From: Antitrichia curtipendula
Lineage: Eukaryota; Streptophyta; Bryopsida; Hypnales; Leucodontaceae
Length of the DNA: 64,000 nt
NCBI GenBank assembly: GCA_951230915.1
Contig: OX579637.1
Location: forward strand, 7,812,001 to 7,876,000
Direction: 5' to 3'
Position 1 is the stretch's first letter. Each line of letters begins with the position of its first letter. The notes beneath the pieces are model-generated. The model saw nothing but the letters and a program-made list of their open reading frames with translations, did no database searches and had not been told where the DNA came from. The translations under genes were made by a program, and so were the position numbers. Of this stretch, positions 39,394 through 50,101 are shown in pieces.

Positions 39394-39996
39394 AGCTGGA
39401 TGCGGCAGGCTCGAGATCTCCGTGACAACATGTCAGATCTGCTAATCGAGATCATGGACGAGGTCAAGGTCGAGCCGAATAAACTCGTCGAGGAAATCAA
39501 GAAACGACCTAGTCCGGAAGTTCTACGTGCGAAAGACGAGCAGATCCGGAACTTGGAGAAGGAACGAGACTTAGTTGGATGCGGCAGGCCCAAGATCTCC
39601 ATGACAACATGTCAGATCTGATAATTGAGATCATCGACAAAGTTAAAGTCAAGCCGAACAAACTCGTCGAGGAGACACTACTAGAATTGCCTACCCTAAT
39701 TTGCACGTTTATGTTGATTCGGCAATTTTTAAAATTTTCTCTGTTGGTTTGGCGAACAATCAACACGTTTCTACTGTCCAAACCAACTGAAAGTTGTTAA
39801 TTCATGTCCGAATCAACTGAAAGATGTTGATTGATGTCCGAATCAAGCTGTCCAAACCCACTTCCTAATCAACTCAAAACAATTGATTTTTCAGTGGGTT
39901 AGGACACGCTTTTTTCTACTAGTGAGATCAAGAAACGACCTAGTCCGGAAGTATTACGTGCAAAGGACGAGCAAATTCGGAACTTGGAGAAGGAGC
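39394..39996 (+). repeat. Tandem duplication of about 180 bp, second copy split by MITE
   Basis: The block beginning TGGATGCGGCAGGC (39398) and ending GGAGAAGGAACGAGAC (39571) recurs from about 39576 to 39996, with the MITE 39676-39924 inside the second copy. The copies differ by scattered substitutions. It duplicates part of the coiled coil. Confidence 0.8.
39676..39924. mobile_element. 249-bp CACTA-like MITE in E3
   Basis: Begins CACTACTAGAATTG and ends TTTTCTACTAGTG. AGA at 39673-39675 and 39925-39927 is a 3-bp target duplication. The interior has repeated words around CAACTGAAAG.TGTTGATT. It shares the CTAG-containing terminus with the MITE at 37745. Confidence 0.85.
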
Positions 39997-42900
39997 AAGA
40001 CAATCTACAAACCTGGTTCAATTGGATGGAAGGAGAACTGGGAGTTGCAAGGTAGGAGGAAGCAGAGGCGCTTCAGCTGGTCCGGAATCTATCCGGACTA
40101 GTCACACAACCGGCGGAAATCGTAGTGCGATCCCACCTTTTCAGTGATTGACTGATGAAGGAAGGACATATCACCGGATCCAAGGTGGTAACCATATTGG
40201 TTGATTTTTCGTCCCAAATGGAGGGAGTACTGAGGGAGATGAGCAAGTTGTTGGGACATTTGGATTCAGAAAAGGCGATGGATTTCTCACAATTTCCGGA
40301 AGTTCCTACATCGATGTTCATGACAACCCCAGTTAAGAATGCAACCACCGGATTGAACCAATCTCAGTTCGAAGGTCTAAGATCCCTTCTAAGGCCAACC
40401 GGAGGAGTTTCTGCAACATAAGTAGAAGCAACGACTATGACTGTACTCTCTCCCTTTGAAGTCGGAAGAGAGGCTGCTGCAAAGACTATTCCGGTACAAG
40501 TGGAAGTTGTCACTATCCGGAACGTATCGCCAACACCATCGAATGTGACAGGATCACTTTCTTTGGCAGGACGGAAGACTCGTCGGGACTTGATTGACCG
40601 GATTGGGGGCCTGACAAATCCGGCTCGTACCCACCCGGCAGACTTCTCACATATGCAACAGACGACATCGAACAGGGATAGCGTAATGGTCGACCTGGAG
40701 GAGACGGATTTGGGGATGTAGAATGTATTGAAGATTTGGAAGATGAGGAATTTGAAACCGGATTGGCAACAGAGACGGATGAGGATTCTTTGTCCCCTTT
40801 GCGTAAAATCCAGACTCGTGCAGCTCTCCGATCGACGCCAGTCAAAGCTAACCCCAACGGTACATCGAACCAAGGCGGTAGTAGTTCCAAGAAGCCGCGC
40901 CGTGGTAAATAGTTAGTGATTTGAAGTTTATTTTGAATTTTTGTTCCAGAACGGATTTTCCGTGTGTGGGTCCCGATTTCGGACTTTTAGGAGTAACTGC
41001 CCTTGGCGTTCCGAGTATTTTGGAATGTCATTGGTTGGCTACCTAGATTTCTGGTGCCCTTTTTGCCTTTTTGTTGTGGTTTTTAAGGAGGAGCAGGTCT
41101 GTGGCAAAGACATTCTCTCCTAGCCCATTTTTGAGTACATTAGTTTATGTGTCTTGAAGCTTTCTTTAATTTCAAGCCACTTCGTGGATTTTTATCGCTT
41201 TCATCTATGAGTGCGTGTATATCAATTCTATGCATGCAAAGGTAATGTGGAAGAAGGTCGGGTGAGGAGGAGTCCAGATTTTAAGTGATCGGAATCTGAT
41301 TGATAGGAATGTGTGAAGAGCGGGTTCTGGATTCATGAGATAGGTAGAGCACTGTGCCTTTAAATAACTAATATAGTAATCCGGTTGGGAAGGGAGGGCG
41401 CCAGTCCGGAACTCAGAAAGGGTTCCGTACGGAGATAAGCTTTCGTCAGCGGAATGTTCCTTGAACCAGCGGAAGATCTGCCAACTAAAGAGTGAGCCTA
41501 GTTATCCAGTAACCTAACCTTAGATCTAGTTCCAATTTGCCTTGATCTATCGTTGTAGTGAGAGCGATAGAGTGTGGTTCTGAATGACCTTCTTTCCGGA
41601 TTAGCTACCTTGGGAAGTTGTGAGGTTCATATCTCTTCCGTCACTATTAGTACAAAGTAATACGGTTTGTGATTGTGTTTTTGATTTAGGAATGTGATTA
41701 AGAGAGTGGTGAGTCCCTACCCCTCTAAAGACCAACAGCGGGCCCCCTGAGGATAAAACAAGGGTACCAAAAACTAGATATTTGAGTCAAGAAGGAATAA
41801 ATACGGATTCCGGATTGAAGAGATCCAGATAGAAATCCGGAAAGAGGTAGTTCCGGAAAGCCAGCAATACAAGTGTACGAATTGCTAGGGGTTTTATTTA
41901 GGAGAAAAAGAAGTTCCGGATAGTTAAAATTTGCAGCAACGTACTTGAATTCCCTAGGACGATAACTTTTGTCATTTTACACTGTTTTAGAAGTAAAGAT
42001 GCTTACACGCTAACTACGCGTGCGACAGCTTCCGAGTATTCAACCAACACCATTACTGCCTTTGCCGCGGCTTCCAATCCGGCCATGTGGATTTCTTTGT
42101 CATACAACTTGGCCTTGTTCACCACGTCCCCGGAATGTTCGATAAAGACCCAGATCCGCCTAAGCAAACCCTTGGCTTCGGCCGACAACCTTCTTGTCTC
42201 CCTATTGCTCTCTTTACTTTGTTCCAATTGTCGTTGGAGCTCTAGGCTCCTCTTGGTTAGTTCCTTAACCCTATTCTCCCACTTTCGGGAATCACTATCC
42301 CGGATTAGATCCTCTACCTTCTCCGCGAGGTCGGACACGTCAATCCCCCCTAACAGACCGTAGACCTTTCGGACTGAACCTCTCTCGACATCCGACTCTT
42401 CCTTGATCTTTCTTAAGTCCTCTATGACCTTTTCCAGGGAATCCGTTCTATCCACATCCGGATCCGGGGACACATTCCTCTCTCGATGGTGTCCTTTCTT
42501 TCTACCGGATTGCGTGAGCCTCTCATCTCCTTTCCTCTTCTCTGATGAGCTCTTTCGAGGCTCTGATGAAATCTTCCCCGATCCTTCATCCTGTCCTCTT
42601 TTTCTCTCCTCACTTTTTCGTTCTCATGGTGGGGATATTATAAGTTTAAGGAGAGTGGCTACTGCCTTGTATGCGGTTCTCCCGTGGCCTCTCAGAGTTC
42701 CTAAATAGTCATAAAGATGGAAGAGGAATAGGCCTATGGGGGCGGCTTTGGTATTCCCTAATGAAGAAACCATTTTTCCAACTAAGTCTCTCAAAATGCT
42801 GCTCCAAAAAACTTTCCTCTCTCCACTCAGTGCCCCCAAAAGGGTATTCGCTCAAATCATTGTTATCCAGTTTGGTCTTTCCAGATACAGGATGAAAACC

Positions 42901-43072
42901 AGAAACTCCAACAGCCTTCTATGTCTCTCCACTCTTCAATCTGCTACTGCGTAGCCGTCCTTAGAGTGGGGTGGATTGGCAAACTTATCTTCCGCAAATT
43001 TATCCATCCGAGATGCCATCCCTTCTCCCTCGCGTGGAAAGTCGTAAACCCTCTTCTAGGTTTCGAGCGTCC

Positions 43073-43150
43073 ATTTGCTCCAGGGTTGTCACTGTCACGT
43101 CCTGTCAGTCCGTCAGGATTCAACCCCGGCGTTCGTCAGGATCCAGAAAT

Positions 43151-43199
<49 letters not shown>

Positions 43200-43503
43200 G
43201 GACAGTCTGTCCGTCCTGTGGACGGCCGGCCGTCCAGGTCGACGGACAGGCCGTCCTCGGGAAAAAAAAAAAAAAAAAAATTTGTGGACGGCTGGTCCGT
43301 CCCTGTTGACGGCTGGCCGTCCCTATGGACAGACGGTCCGTCCAGGTCGACGGACAGGCCGTCCTTGAAAAAAAAAAAAAAAATTTTTTTTTTGCTGATC
43401 TTGACGCAATTCTGATGCGTCAGGACGCGTCCGGACTGACGCCGACGGACATCCGGACGTGAAAACCCCACGTCACGTCCGGATAGACAACCCTGATTTG
43501 CTC
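43073..43503. mobile_element. 415-bp hAT-derived MITE with 8-bp target duplication
   Basis: The element proper is 43081-43495, beginning CAGGGTTGTC and ending GACAACCCTG. ATTTGCTC at 43073-43080 and 43496-43503 is an exact 8-bp duplication, the hAT hallmark. Its left end resembles the right end of the giant hAT (CACGTCCTGTC.GTCCGTCAGGAT) and its right end resembles the giant's left end (TCTATCCGGA). It is therefore an internally deleted relative mobilised by the same transposase. The interior has CCGTC/GACGG palindromic repeats, a T run of about 45 (43153-43197) and two A-rich runs. Confidence 0.93.
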
Positions 43504-44737
43504 GGAAGAATACGATTTGTCTTTTCCCACTCGTTGGACTGCTCCCGCATCAGCTCCTGGATCATTTCTTCATCCTTCAAGCTCCATGGTCATCGCGGGA
43601 ACCCCATGCACCCGATCTGACCCAAATCCTCCTCCAGTTGTTTCCGTCCTTCTTCATCCTTTGGGATGACCGGGCTCATTGTTTTCACCTTGATCTGAGT
43701 AGCTCCGCTTCCTTCCGCCTTCACCATCTTCTCCCACGGTTTTGTTGCTATTCTTAGATGACAGTCCTCACACACTCTCTCTGAAATAGAAACCCCTTTC
43801 TTCTGCACCAATCCTCTCTCCTTGACCGGAACAGGAAACTCAATACTTCTTTTCCTCTCCTCTCTTAACCATGGTGAGGAATATGATTCTTGCTTAGAGG
43901 ATACTAAACAATCCCTAAGTGAGAATGACAAGTGGGGAAACTGATCCGTATCCAAGCCTCAAAAGCTGCGTCGCATCGATTAGGGTAGCCGTTTCCGCAA
44001 TGATTGCGGAACACTCCTACCGTTTAACGACTATCTTGAAAGTCTGATAGAGCCGTTTGACTGCCCGGATGTTTTGTTATCCTCTGATAGGTCTTCCAGT
44101 ATAGTTCCGATAGATGTCGAGACCGGATTCTGATGTACTAAACGATCCGCAACTGGTTGACCGGATCTAGATCCGGTCCCGGTTTCCATTAATCATAAGA
44201 AACCTTAAACTGCTTCTTAGCCTAATTAACTATCTAGCACTACTTCTATCATAGGGAAACTTAATTTTGATAAGATCCTTTGTTTAGACTTCTGAAAACA
44301 AAAAAAAATGTACCAATATCAAACGTTTCCCCCAACTTTCTAAGTAACCAGACTTATCCTCACATTTTGTTCTACGACAACTCCTCACTCCCCGAATTCG
44401 GTGTCAGTGGCCGGTTTAGGATCGGCTCGGATAGTAGTGCCGGTTAAGGGGGATTAGTAGAGCGGACAACCCCCCGCCTTGGAGACATGGGTGACAAAAT
44501 GGGCGGAGGCGGTGACGCAGGCGAAGGAGGCAACGAAGTCCTCTCTCCTGATCCATCACTAGTCACAAGCTCAGGAGCAGCAAGCGACTGCTGAGGAGGT
44601 ACTACATGAGCGGCGGCAATAAGATTCATTCCCTTCACGCGCTCATGCGCTCTTGCTATGCCCTCGGCCTTGCGCAGAACTCTAACACGGGACGCCTGTT
44701 CCTCTACAGACACAATGATGCAGTCAGTATCGCCATC

Positions 44738-44756
44738 TATCGGCTAGCAGCCGATA
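44738..44756. repeat. 19-bp palindrome in a gene H intron
   Basis: TATCGGCTAGCAGCCGATA is a perfect 9-bp dyad around one base, inside the short intron between the two gene H exons of this segment. Confidence 0.85.
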
Positions 44757-45884
44757 GAAACGGATTAGTATGAGATATGCAATGGCATAGCAACGCATGA
44801 CTTACCAAGGCAATTTCAATGACATTTCCGCCACCCTAGATGTTAAGCATGGTGGCAACCTTGGCCTTTAATGTAGGCTTCAGCAATTGCTCAAAAAGCC
44901 CGTGGCCAACCCCGCACATTCCACCATTCCAGTCGACCTCGCCCTCGACATCTACGTTGAACCAGTCGAGCGGCTTCTGGATTCCGGTGAACTTCTTGAA
45001 AAGCGGGTAAATACAGGACCAGTCCTCTGGCTTATTAAATGTCAGAGAGAGTGTCACCAGCGGCTTTGTCTCTATGTCGTCTTTCAGAAAGCCACCACGG
45101 GAAGATGCTTGATAATACAACATGTGGAAGTAGAACAATGACGCGGATGAGTACAAGGCAGACGCGACAGAATCCCTGAACCGTGAGTTGCCTATGAAAA
45201 GCATTAGCAGTGGAATGTAGGATTCCCTGCTTCTTGAGCCCTCACCTTCCTCGGGTTCCTGCGCGATGACCAAGAGGTCCAACAAGTCAGTCTTGTTGAT
45301 GGCTAATGCATACCTACCGTCATTGGACGCGAAGAGCACAATGAACTTCAAGTCCTTAGGTGTCAAACCCTTGGTCTCTGCACTTCCGCCAATGGAATTT
45401 ATTACCTTCGTAACGCTCTAGCCCAGACGACATTCGTACTTGAGCTCTGACGAAATCCCCTGGCTGCGGTCGACAGCAACATTGGCATACTTCGACAAGA
45501 TCATGAAAAAAACCCCAGGTGCTTTTTCAACGGTGGATTTATCCGCCGTGGGATGCATGGCATTGACACGCCCCTCCAACCAGTTGTTACCGTCCGTGAA
45601 TTTCTTCATGTCCTTCCACACATTCCAGACGACAATAGCAGAGTATCCCTCTTTGTCTGCGAGCTCTTGCCAGGCTTCGTCAATGTAGGGGACCCAAGAA
45701 ACATCCTTGCATGGCAGAGGGTATTTCGTCCTAGTCCACCTGATCTCGTTCATGACAACCCTGTCTAGCTTCTTATCTTTGCACCAGTCAAAGAGATTCA
45801 CCTTCCCTGAGGACCTTGCCTTGACATTGTTCTTAATATTCATGCGAAGATTGAGAATATCTTGCACGAAATCTCAGAGGTCCA

Positions 45885-45892
45885 AGTCCCGC
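45885..45892. repeat. Target duplication of giant hAT, left copy
   Basis: AGTCCCGC here, AGTCCCGT at 63647-63654. Seven of eight bases agree; the C/T difference fits a later transition. Confidence 0.85.
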
Positions 45893-45939
45893 CAGGGTTG
45901 TCTATCCGGATGTAATGTTGGCTTTTTACGTCTAGATGT

Positions 45940-46370
45940 CATGATGCGTCCGTCTTGATGTGTCACAGCCCGTCGCCGATACTAACGGGACCATCCGCAG
46001 CGCGGATGAAATCTGTCCATTCTGCGACGGCGTCGGGCCGTCTCTTGGATGGTCATTCCGTCACTGAATGGACATCCGTCTCTTGGACTGATTGGCCGTC
46101 CCTTGGACGGTAAGCCATCCCCTGGACGGTAAGCCATCCCCTAGACGATAAGTCGTCCTCTAGACGGAGAGGTCGTCTCCTGGACGGAAATCTCGTCTCT
46201 AGGACGGTAATCCATCCCCTGGACGCGAATCCGTCCTCTGGACGGAAAACTGTCCCGTCCCCTGGACTGGAATATCGTAGGATAGGACAGTCGCCACTTG
46301 GACGGTTTTGTTGGCGGGGCTACTGATTTGGGGTCTACCCCATCAGCCGTCACTCCGTCTAGCTGGGTTT
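45940..46370. repeat. Left CCGTC/GACGG array upstream of transposase
   Basis: About twenty copies of GACGG or CCGTC, mostly as (T)GGACGGtaa.cCaTCCCC-type units spaced roughly 15-20 bp, between the left end and the transposase gene. hAT transposases bind short subterminal repeats (AAACGG in maize Ac), so transposase binding is plausible; a promoter role is also possible. Confidence 0.8.
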
Positions 46371-46640
46371 AGGGTCTAGGGTTTTAGGGAGGGCTTCAAG
46401 GTGTACATTAAGGACTTCCGCCTATTCAAGATTACTTCCCCTTGCTGATTTTGCCTTTCATGACTTGGTGGAGTACAACCATTGCGGTAGAACAAAGTCC
46501 AAGAAGAGTGTATTGTGGTGGCACTTGTTGTAGGAGCAATTGTTGTGAGAGCAACAAGTGTTGTTTCCACATCACATTTCAAACATAATACTAATCTTTT
46601 TTTTGGTGCAGGGGTAGGTGGAGGAGGACAAATAAGAGCA

Positions 46641-49394
46641 ATGGGTGGAGGAAGATCACAGTGGGAACCCTAGTACACACTACGGCCAGATGGGAAAGTT
46701 GTTTGTAAGTTTTGCGAAGCTTTGCTAAGCTATCGAAAGGATTGGTTGCTTTTCCATTTGGGATACAGACGAAATGACACCCTCCTTGGAGTGAGAGCAT
46801 GTACTAAAGTCAATGCAGTCGTGAAGGTAATGTTTTTTAATTGTGGAGGACATATACCTACGGACACTTTACATGGAACTAGACGCGACGTGGAAGTGAC
46901 ATCACCATCAACGATACTACCAAGTGTAGTACGTGGCGAGCAACAACCTGATGCTTCAATCTCGGCAAACGATGGAGGAGAAAACACTGGGGGGCAAAGC
47001 TCTCAAGTACGATCATTGGAGGCACCCAACCCTAGTTTGACCCACAATCGATGAATGAGGCAACTGTCTCTACAAGAAGGAATGAACGCATCAAATAAGC
47101 AAGTACTAGACAAGAAGTGGGCTAAGTTTTTCTACGAAGCCAATATACCATTCAATGTAGTGAGGCATCCTGCTTTTCTGGATGCAGTGAAATCAATATC
47201 GGAATCAAGAGTTGGCTACAAACCTCCAGTATACCATGCACTTCGTACAAAGCTCATAAAATCTACAAAAGACGAAGTGACAGCAATTGTAGCAAAGAAG
47301 ACAAGGGCACCAATCCACAAGTATGGCGTTACAATTTGCTCTAATGGATGGGACAATGTTACACATCGACCATTGATGAATGTCATGTTGGCATGTACAA
47401 GTGGAGAGGTATTTCTTGGATCGATAGACACAACAGGCGACTGCAAAGATGCTACTTACGTGGCTAATTGTATGGGTGATTACATTGACGAGATAGGGGC
47501 ACAGAACGTGGTACAAATTTGTACAAACAATGCAGCAAACATGTTGGCTGTTGGCGCTCTGTTACTTTGTAGATTTCCACACATATATTTTCAAGGGTGT
47601 TCAGCACATGTACTTGACCTTCTACTTGAAGATTGGGAAAAATAAGATTGGATTACAAGTATGGTCAAGAAAGCCAACTCAATTGTGAAATACATTCCAA
47701 CGCATCACATGTCACTCAATCTTTCGACAACATTCTCCTAATCACGTTTTGAAAAATCCCGTTCAAACACGCTTTGCTACCATGTTCCTCATGATTGAAC
47801 GTTTGGTGGAGGTGAGGGAAGCGATAGAATCGACAGTCCACGATCCGCAGTGGAATGAGTACACGCGGAGATTGGCATCCAATCAAAAGCAAAGAAAAAC
47901 TAACGATGTGCAACGATATGTGCGAACGGATGAATTTTGGAGGAGATGTTTGAACTTTGTGCACATAGTAGAGCCCGTGTTGATTGCTCTTCGGGAGTTT
48001 GATGGCAAGCACCCGTGCTTGGACAAGGCATGGCTTGTGATGAAAAAGGTGGAAAAACATATTTTATCTTTGAAGGAGCCACGGTATGCAATTTCCGCCA
48101 TCGATGATTTCTACAAGGGCTGGGACATGCTCAGGACAGATTTGGATTACGCTGGGGCTCTATTGAATCCCTTTTTACTTGACGAAGTCTTGCTAATGGA
48201 TGATGATGAGGCAAGAGAAGCCATATTGAGAGTTTTGCGCAAATTGGCTGTTGGAGATCAAGCATTTGCTTCAGCTTTGTCTGAGTTTCAAGCATTTAGA
48301 GATAGGCGAGGCATTTTCGGTGAACTTTCTGATGTAAACACCTTGAATTTGCAGCCTCACGAATGGTGGGACCTTCTCGGAAACGGTGCTCGTACACTTG
48401 CACCGATTGCCAGAAAGACCTCGCGTAAGCGTGTTCTGCATCGTCTTGTGAACGCAATTGGAGGATGTATTCGTTTGTCCACAACAAATCACGCCATCAG
48501 AGCGTGTTGAGGAATTGGTTTATATTTATACCAATTCCAAGACTCTTAGAGAAAGGGCTGCAGCAAATCCGACAAGGTGGTACACTGAAAACATGATGTC
48601 AGAAGATTCCATGACAGATGAATTTGATGGTCTAGACTGTGGTTTGGTTCTCTCTGATCCCAATGATGACGATTCAGATGATAGTTCCAATGACGACGAT
48701 GAGCCACCGATTGATAAATTTCGTGGGGCAGGAGGAGTGCATCCTCTAATTGATGCATCCGTATTTGACTTTGAAGAGGGGGATAATAACGACAATGACT
48801 ACGAGGGACATCAAGGAAGTCCACTACGAATGCCACAAACGTGGAATGCTGGGCCAAGTGGGGGCAATACAAATGAGGACGTTGTGGCACTGAGACCACT
48901 AAGTCCAGACCCTATGGATGTATAAGTTGATGCCACAATAGAAAGAGATGGTGTTGACGTTCAAAGAGGACGTGAAGAAGACATAGTAGTACCACCGTCA
49001 TTGCCCATGAGGACCACTTGCAGAGAAGGGCCCTCTCAAGGTGGAGAAGCACATATGGCCCCTCCAAATCGAGTCTCGGTTGTACAACGGCAAATGCCAA
49101 TATTGGAAAATCTACAAATCCAAAGTTCATCAAGGTCGTCTAGTTCCGAAGTTCGTCTATACGAACCGACTTCGTCGATAGGTACACGATTGGCAAGTAT
49201 GGTGTCACAGCGTGCGACTAGAAATACAACTTCATTGCGACCAACCTGTACATGCCAATAATCGAGGGAAGCGTCCACGACCACAAGGTACTACTAGTGA
49301 ACATGTGAGTAGTAGAACGCGTAGAAGGCTGAGGAAGGAAGAAGCAAGGTCAAAATTTGAAAGATTTATTGCAATTGAAAACTCCATGTGTTAA
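46641..49394 (+). pseudogene. hAT transposase, BED/DUF659 type, decayed
   Basis: First exon begins after an acceptor at about 46611. The BED-type finger (VVCKFC, then a FHL block; 46690-46810) is followed by a DUF659 catalytic block (47085-47640: CSNGWDN, GSIDTTGD, CTNNAANM, GCSAHVLDLLLED). Then come the helical insertion (47749-48390: PVQTRFATMFLMIERL, PFLL) and the dimerisation end (HEWWDLLG, CERNW, ERVEELVYIYTN), an acidic stretch and a basic C-terminus. In hAT enzymes the first two catalytic Asp lie in the DGW and TDNA positions; both are Asn here. The third acid is kept in CERNW. Breaks: TAG at about 46671, TAA at 47643, TAA near 48425, TAA at 48923, and frame changes near 48415, 48465 and 49230. 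It cut and pasted the element originally; this copy cannot. Confidence 0.8.
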
Positions 49395-50033
49395 AATCCA
49401 AATAACACAGTCTGGTGTTTTTTTCATGTATATTTTTTTTTCTTCAAATTTAATTTAAATTAAAATTATAAAACTATGTTTTTCATTCATTCATTCATTT
49501 ATGGTAAGAGTTTCAGATTATTCTGATACATATTATAATTGATAAAATTTGATTTCCACGTTTAGCTTTATAAAATCATAATAAATTCATTTTTCCATTA
49601 AATTTTATGAAAGAAGAAACATAAATAGAAAAATAAAATAAAAGAACCAATTGAAATTTTTTTTGGACTAGAATTCTCTATTGATATTTGTACCTCTTGT
49701 AAAAAACTAAAAATTTAGAATCTCTTGAATTGTTTTTTCTATTTTCACTTATTTATGGCATGAAATGCAACAAAAATGATGACAATTACAATTTTCCACA
49801 AAACTAATTGAAATTTCTTGTAGTGATACACAATTCAACGTTTTTAGTTTTTAGTACTAAAGATATAAGATTTTTGTTTAAACTCAGTTTAAATGATAAA
49901 GTTATGGAAGACAAGAATTTTTTTACAACTCAATGTTTAGGTAAAATATGTTTATAACTTTATATAAATCAAAATGAGTACAAAATGCATTGAAGCCACA
50001 AAGTGTGCTACATTGCTACGTATGTCCTCAAGC
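49395..50033. other. AT-rich spacer between convergent genes
   Basis: No gene. AT-rich, separating the 3' ends of the transposase (+) and kinase-like (-) genes, with one TTCATTCATTCATTCATTT run near 49480. Confidence 0.5.
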
Positions 50034-50101
50034 CTATATTATAATAACTGCATGTGCTAAGTAAATACTAATTTTGCAACTACATGGTAATACACTATTA
50101 T

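Larger units (their letters stand above)
38533..40913 (+). pseudogene. E-element coiled-coil protein gene in E3
   Basis: The longest E-protein copy. The frame opens at ATG 38533 with a globular N-terminal domain (about 220 codons: PGILSDANARKQLEED, ASRTDKYASGKF, LEFLIPVLDPEKPT, YLFHLYH). It is broken by TGA at 39166-39168, then continues in the same frame (ATLLKYGL) into an acidic/basic linker and a coiled coil (KLVEEIKKR, AKDEQIRNLEKERD) to 39580. There a roughly 180-bp tandem duplication and a MITE disturb it; the C-terminal region (40155-40913) follows in shifted frames and ends in a basic tail. No nuclease or polymerase motif is visible. Overall plan resembles plant transposon proteins of unknown function. 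Confidence 0.6.
38064..42027 (+). mobile_element. E-family element E3 nested in E2
   Basis: It is 3,964 bp, opposite in orientation to its host E2, with ends TGTCGTG and TGCGACA and a 5-bp duplication GCTTC. Coding on plus. A long noncoding 3' part (40,915-42,027) includes the family block GCGGGCCCCCTGAGGATAAAA near 41,740. Because it lies inside E2, it transposed later. It carries a CACTA-like MITE at 39676-39924. Confidence 0.92.
37290..43735 (-). pseudogene. E-element protein gene in E2, broken by three insertions
   Basis: Pieces in order: N-terminal domain 43735-43590 (MVKAEGSGAT, EDLGQIGCMGF), more of it 42920-42640 (SGERKVFW, FLFHLYDYLG), linker and coiled coil 42580-42028, then after E3 the continuation 38059-37880 (MEKIMYKIRDALHQAG), and a Lys/Ser-rich tail to about 37290. 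The coiled-coil frame is continuous across E3 once E3 and one GCTTC are ignored: VEYSEA meets MEKIM, exactly as in E1. The hAT MITE cuts the N-terminal domain and the CACTA-like MITE cuts the tail. Additional stops are present. Role unknown, as for the E1 copy. Confidence 0.65.
35944..44379 (-). mobile_element. E-family element E2 (8.4 kb with nested insertions)
   Basis: Ends TGTCATAG at the left and CTACGACA at the right, flanked by ACTCC on both sides. Coding orientation is minus. It is inflated by E3 (38064-42027), a hAT-derived MITE (43081-43495) and a CACTA-like MITE (37745-37875); without these it is about 3.9 kb, the same as E1. The left 100 bp match E1's left end (GCACAAATCCTACCTTTAGG, AAAACACCCAAGATGAC). 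The right end matches E1's (AAAAAAAATGTACCAATA and CTTCACATTTTG-like blocks). It interrupts gene H. Confidence 0.92.
44380..45892 (-). pseudogene. Gene H, middle part
   Basis: One frame of about 350 codons runs from 45892 to about 44820. It is interrupted only by TGA (45874-45876), TAG (45418-45420) and TAG (44836-44838), and ends at a donor TTG|GTAAGT near 44805. An intron of about 95 bp carrying the 19-bp palindrome follows. The next exon (44713-44380) is Ser/Pro-rich (PPSPASPPPP), has TAA at 44444-44446 and stays in frame into 35943 across E2. Recognisable words: FDWCKDKKLDRVVMNEIRW, WLEGRVNAMHP, MLFIGNSRFRDSVASALYSS, GPVLW-like DWSCIYPLFKKF. I do not recognise this domain. Its right edge is the 8-bp duplication of the giant hAT. 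Confidence 0.55.

Noticed and set aside
42921..43471. ORFs with long poly-Phe or poly-Lys through the T/A runs
   Set aside because: Produced by the homopolymers inside the hAT MITE; no protein family resemblance.
31452..45876. Reassigned stop codons (TAA/TAG as Gln) in this organism
   Set aside because: The intact 1,892-codon HAC frame contains no internal TAA, TAG or TGA and ends in TAG. Stops are confined to transposon-laden, broken genes.
45940..46370. CRISPR-like array
   Set aside because: The repeat unit is short, variable and GC-palindromic with no constant repeat-spacer structure, and the genome is a spliced eukaryote.
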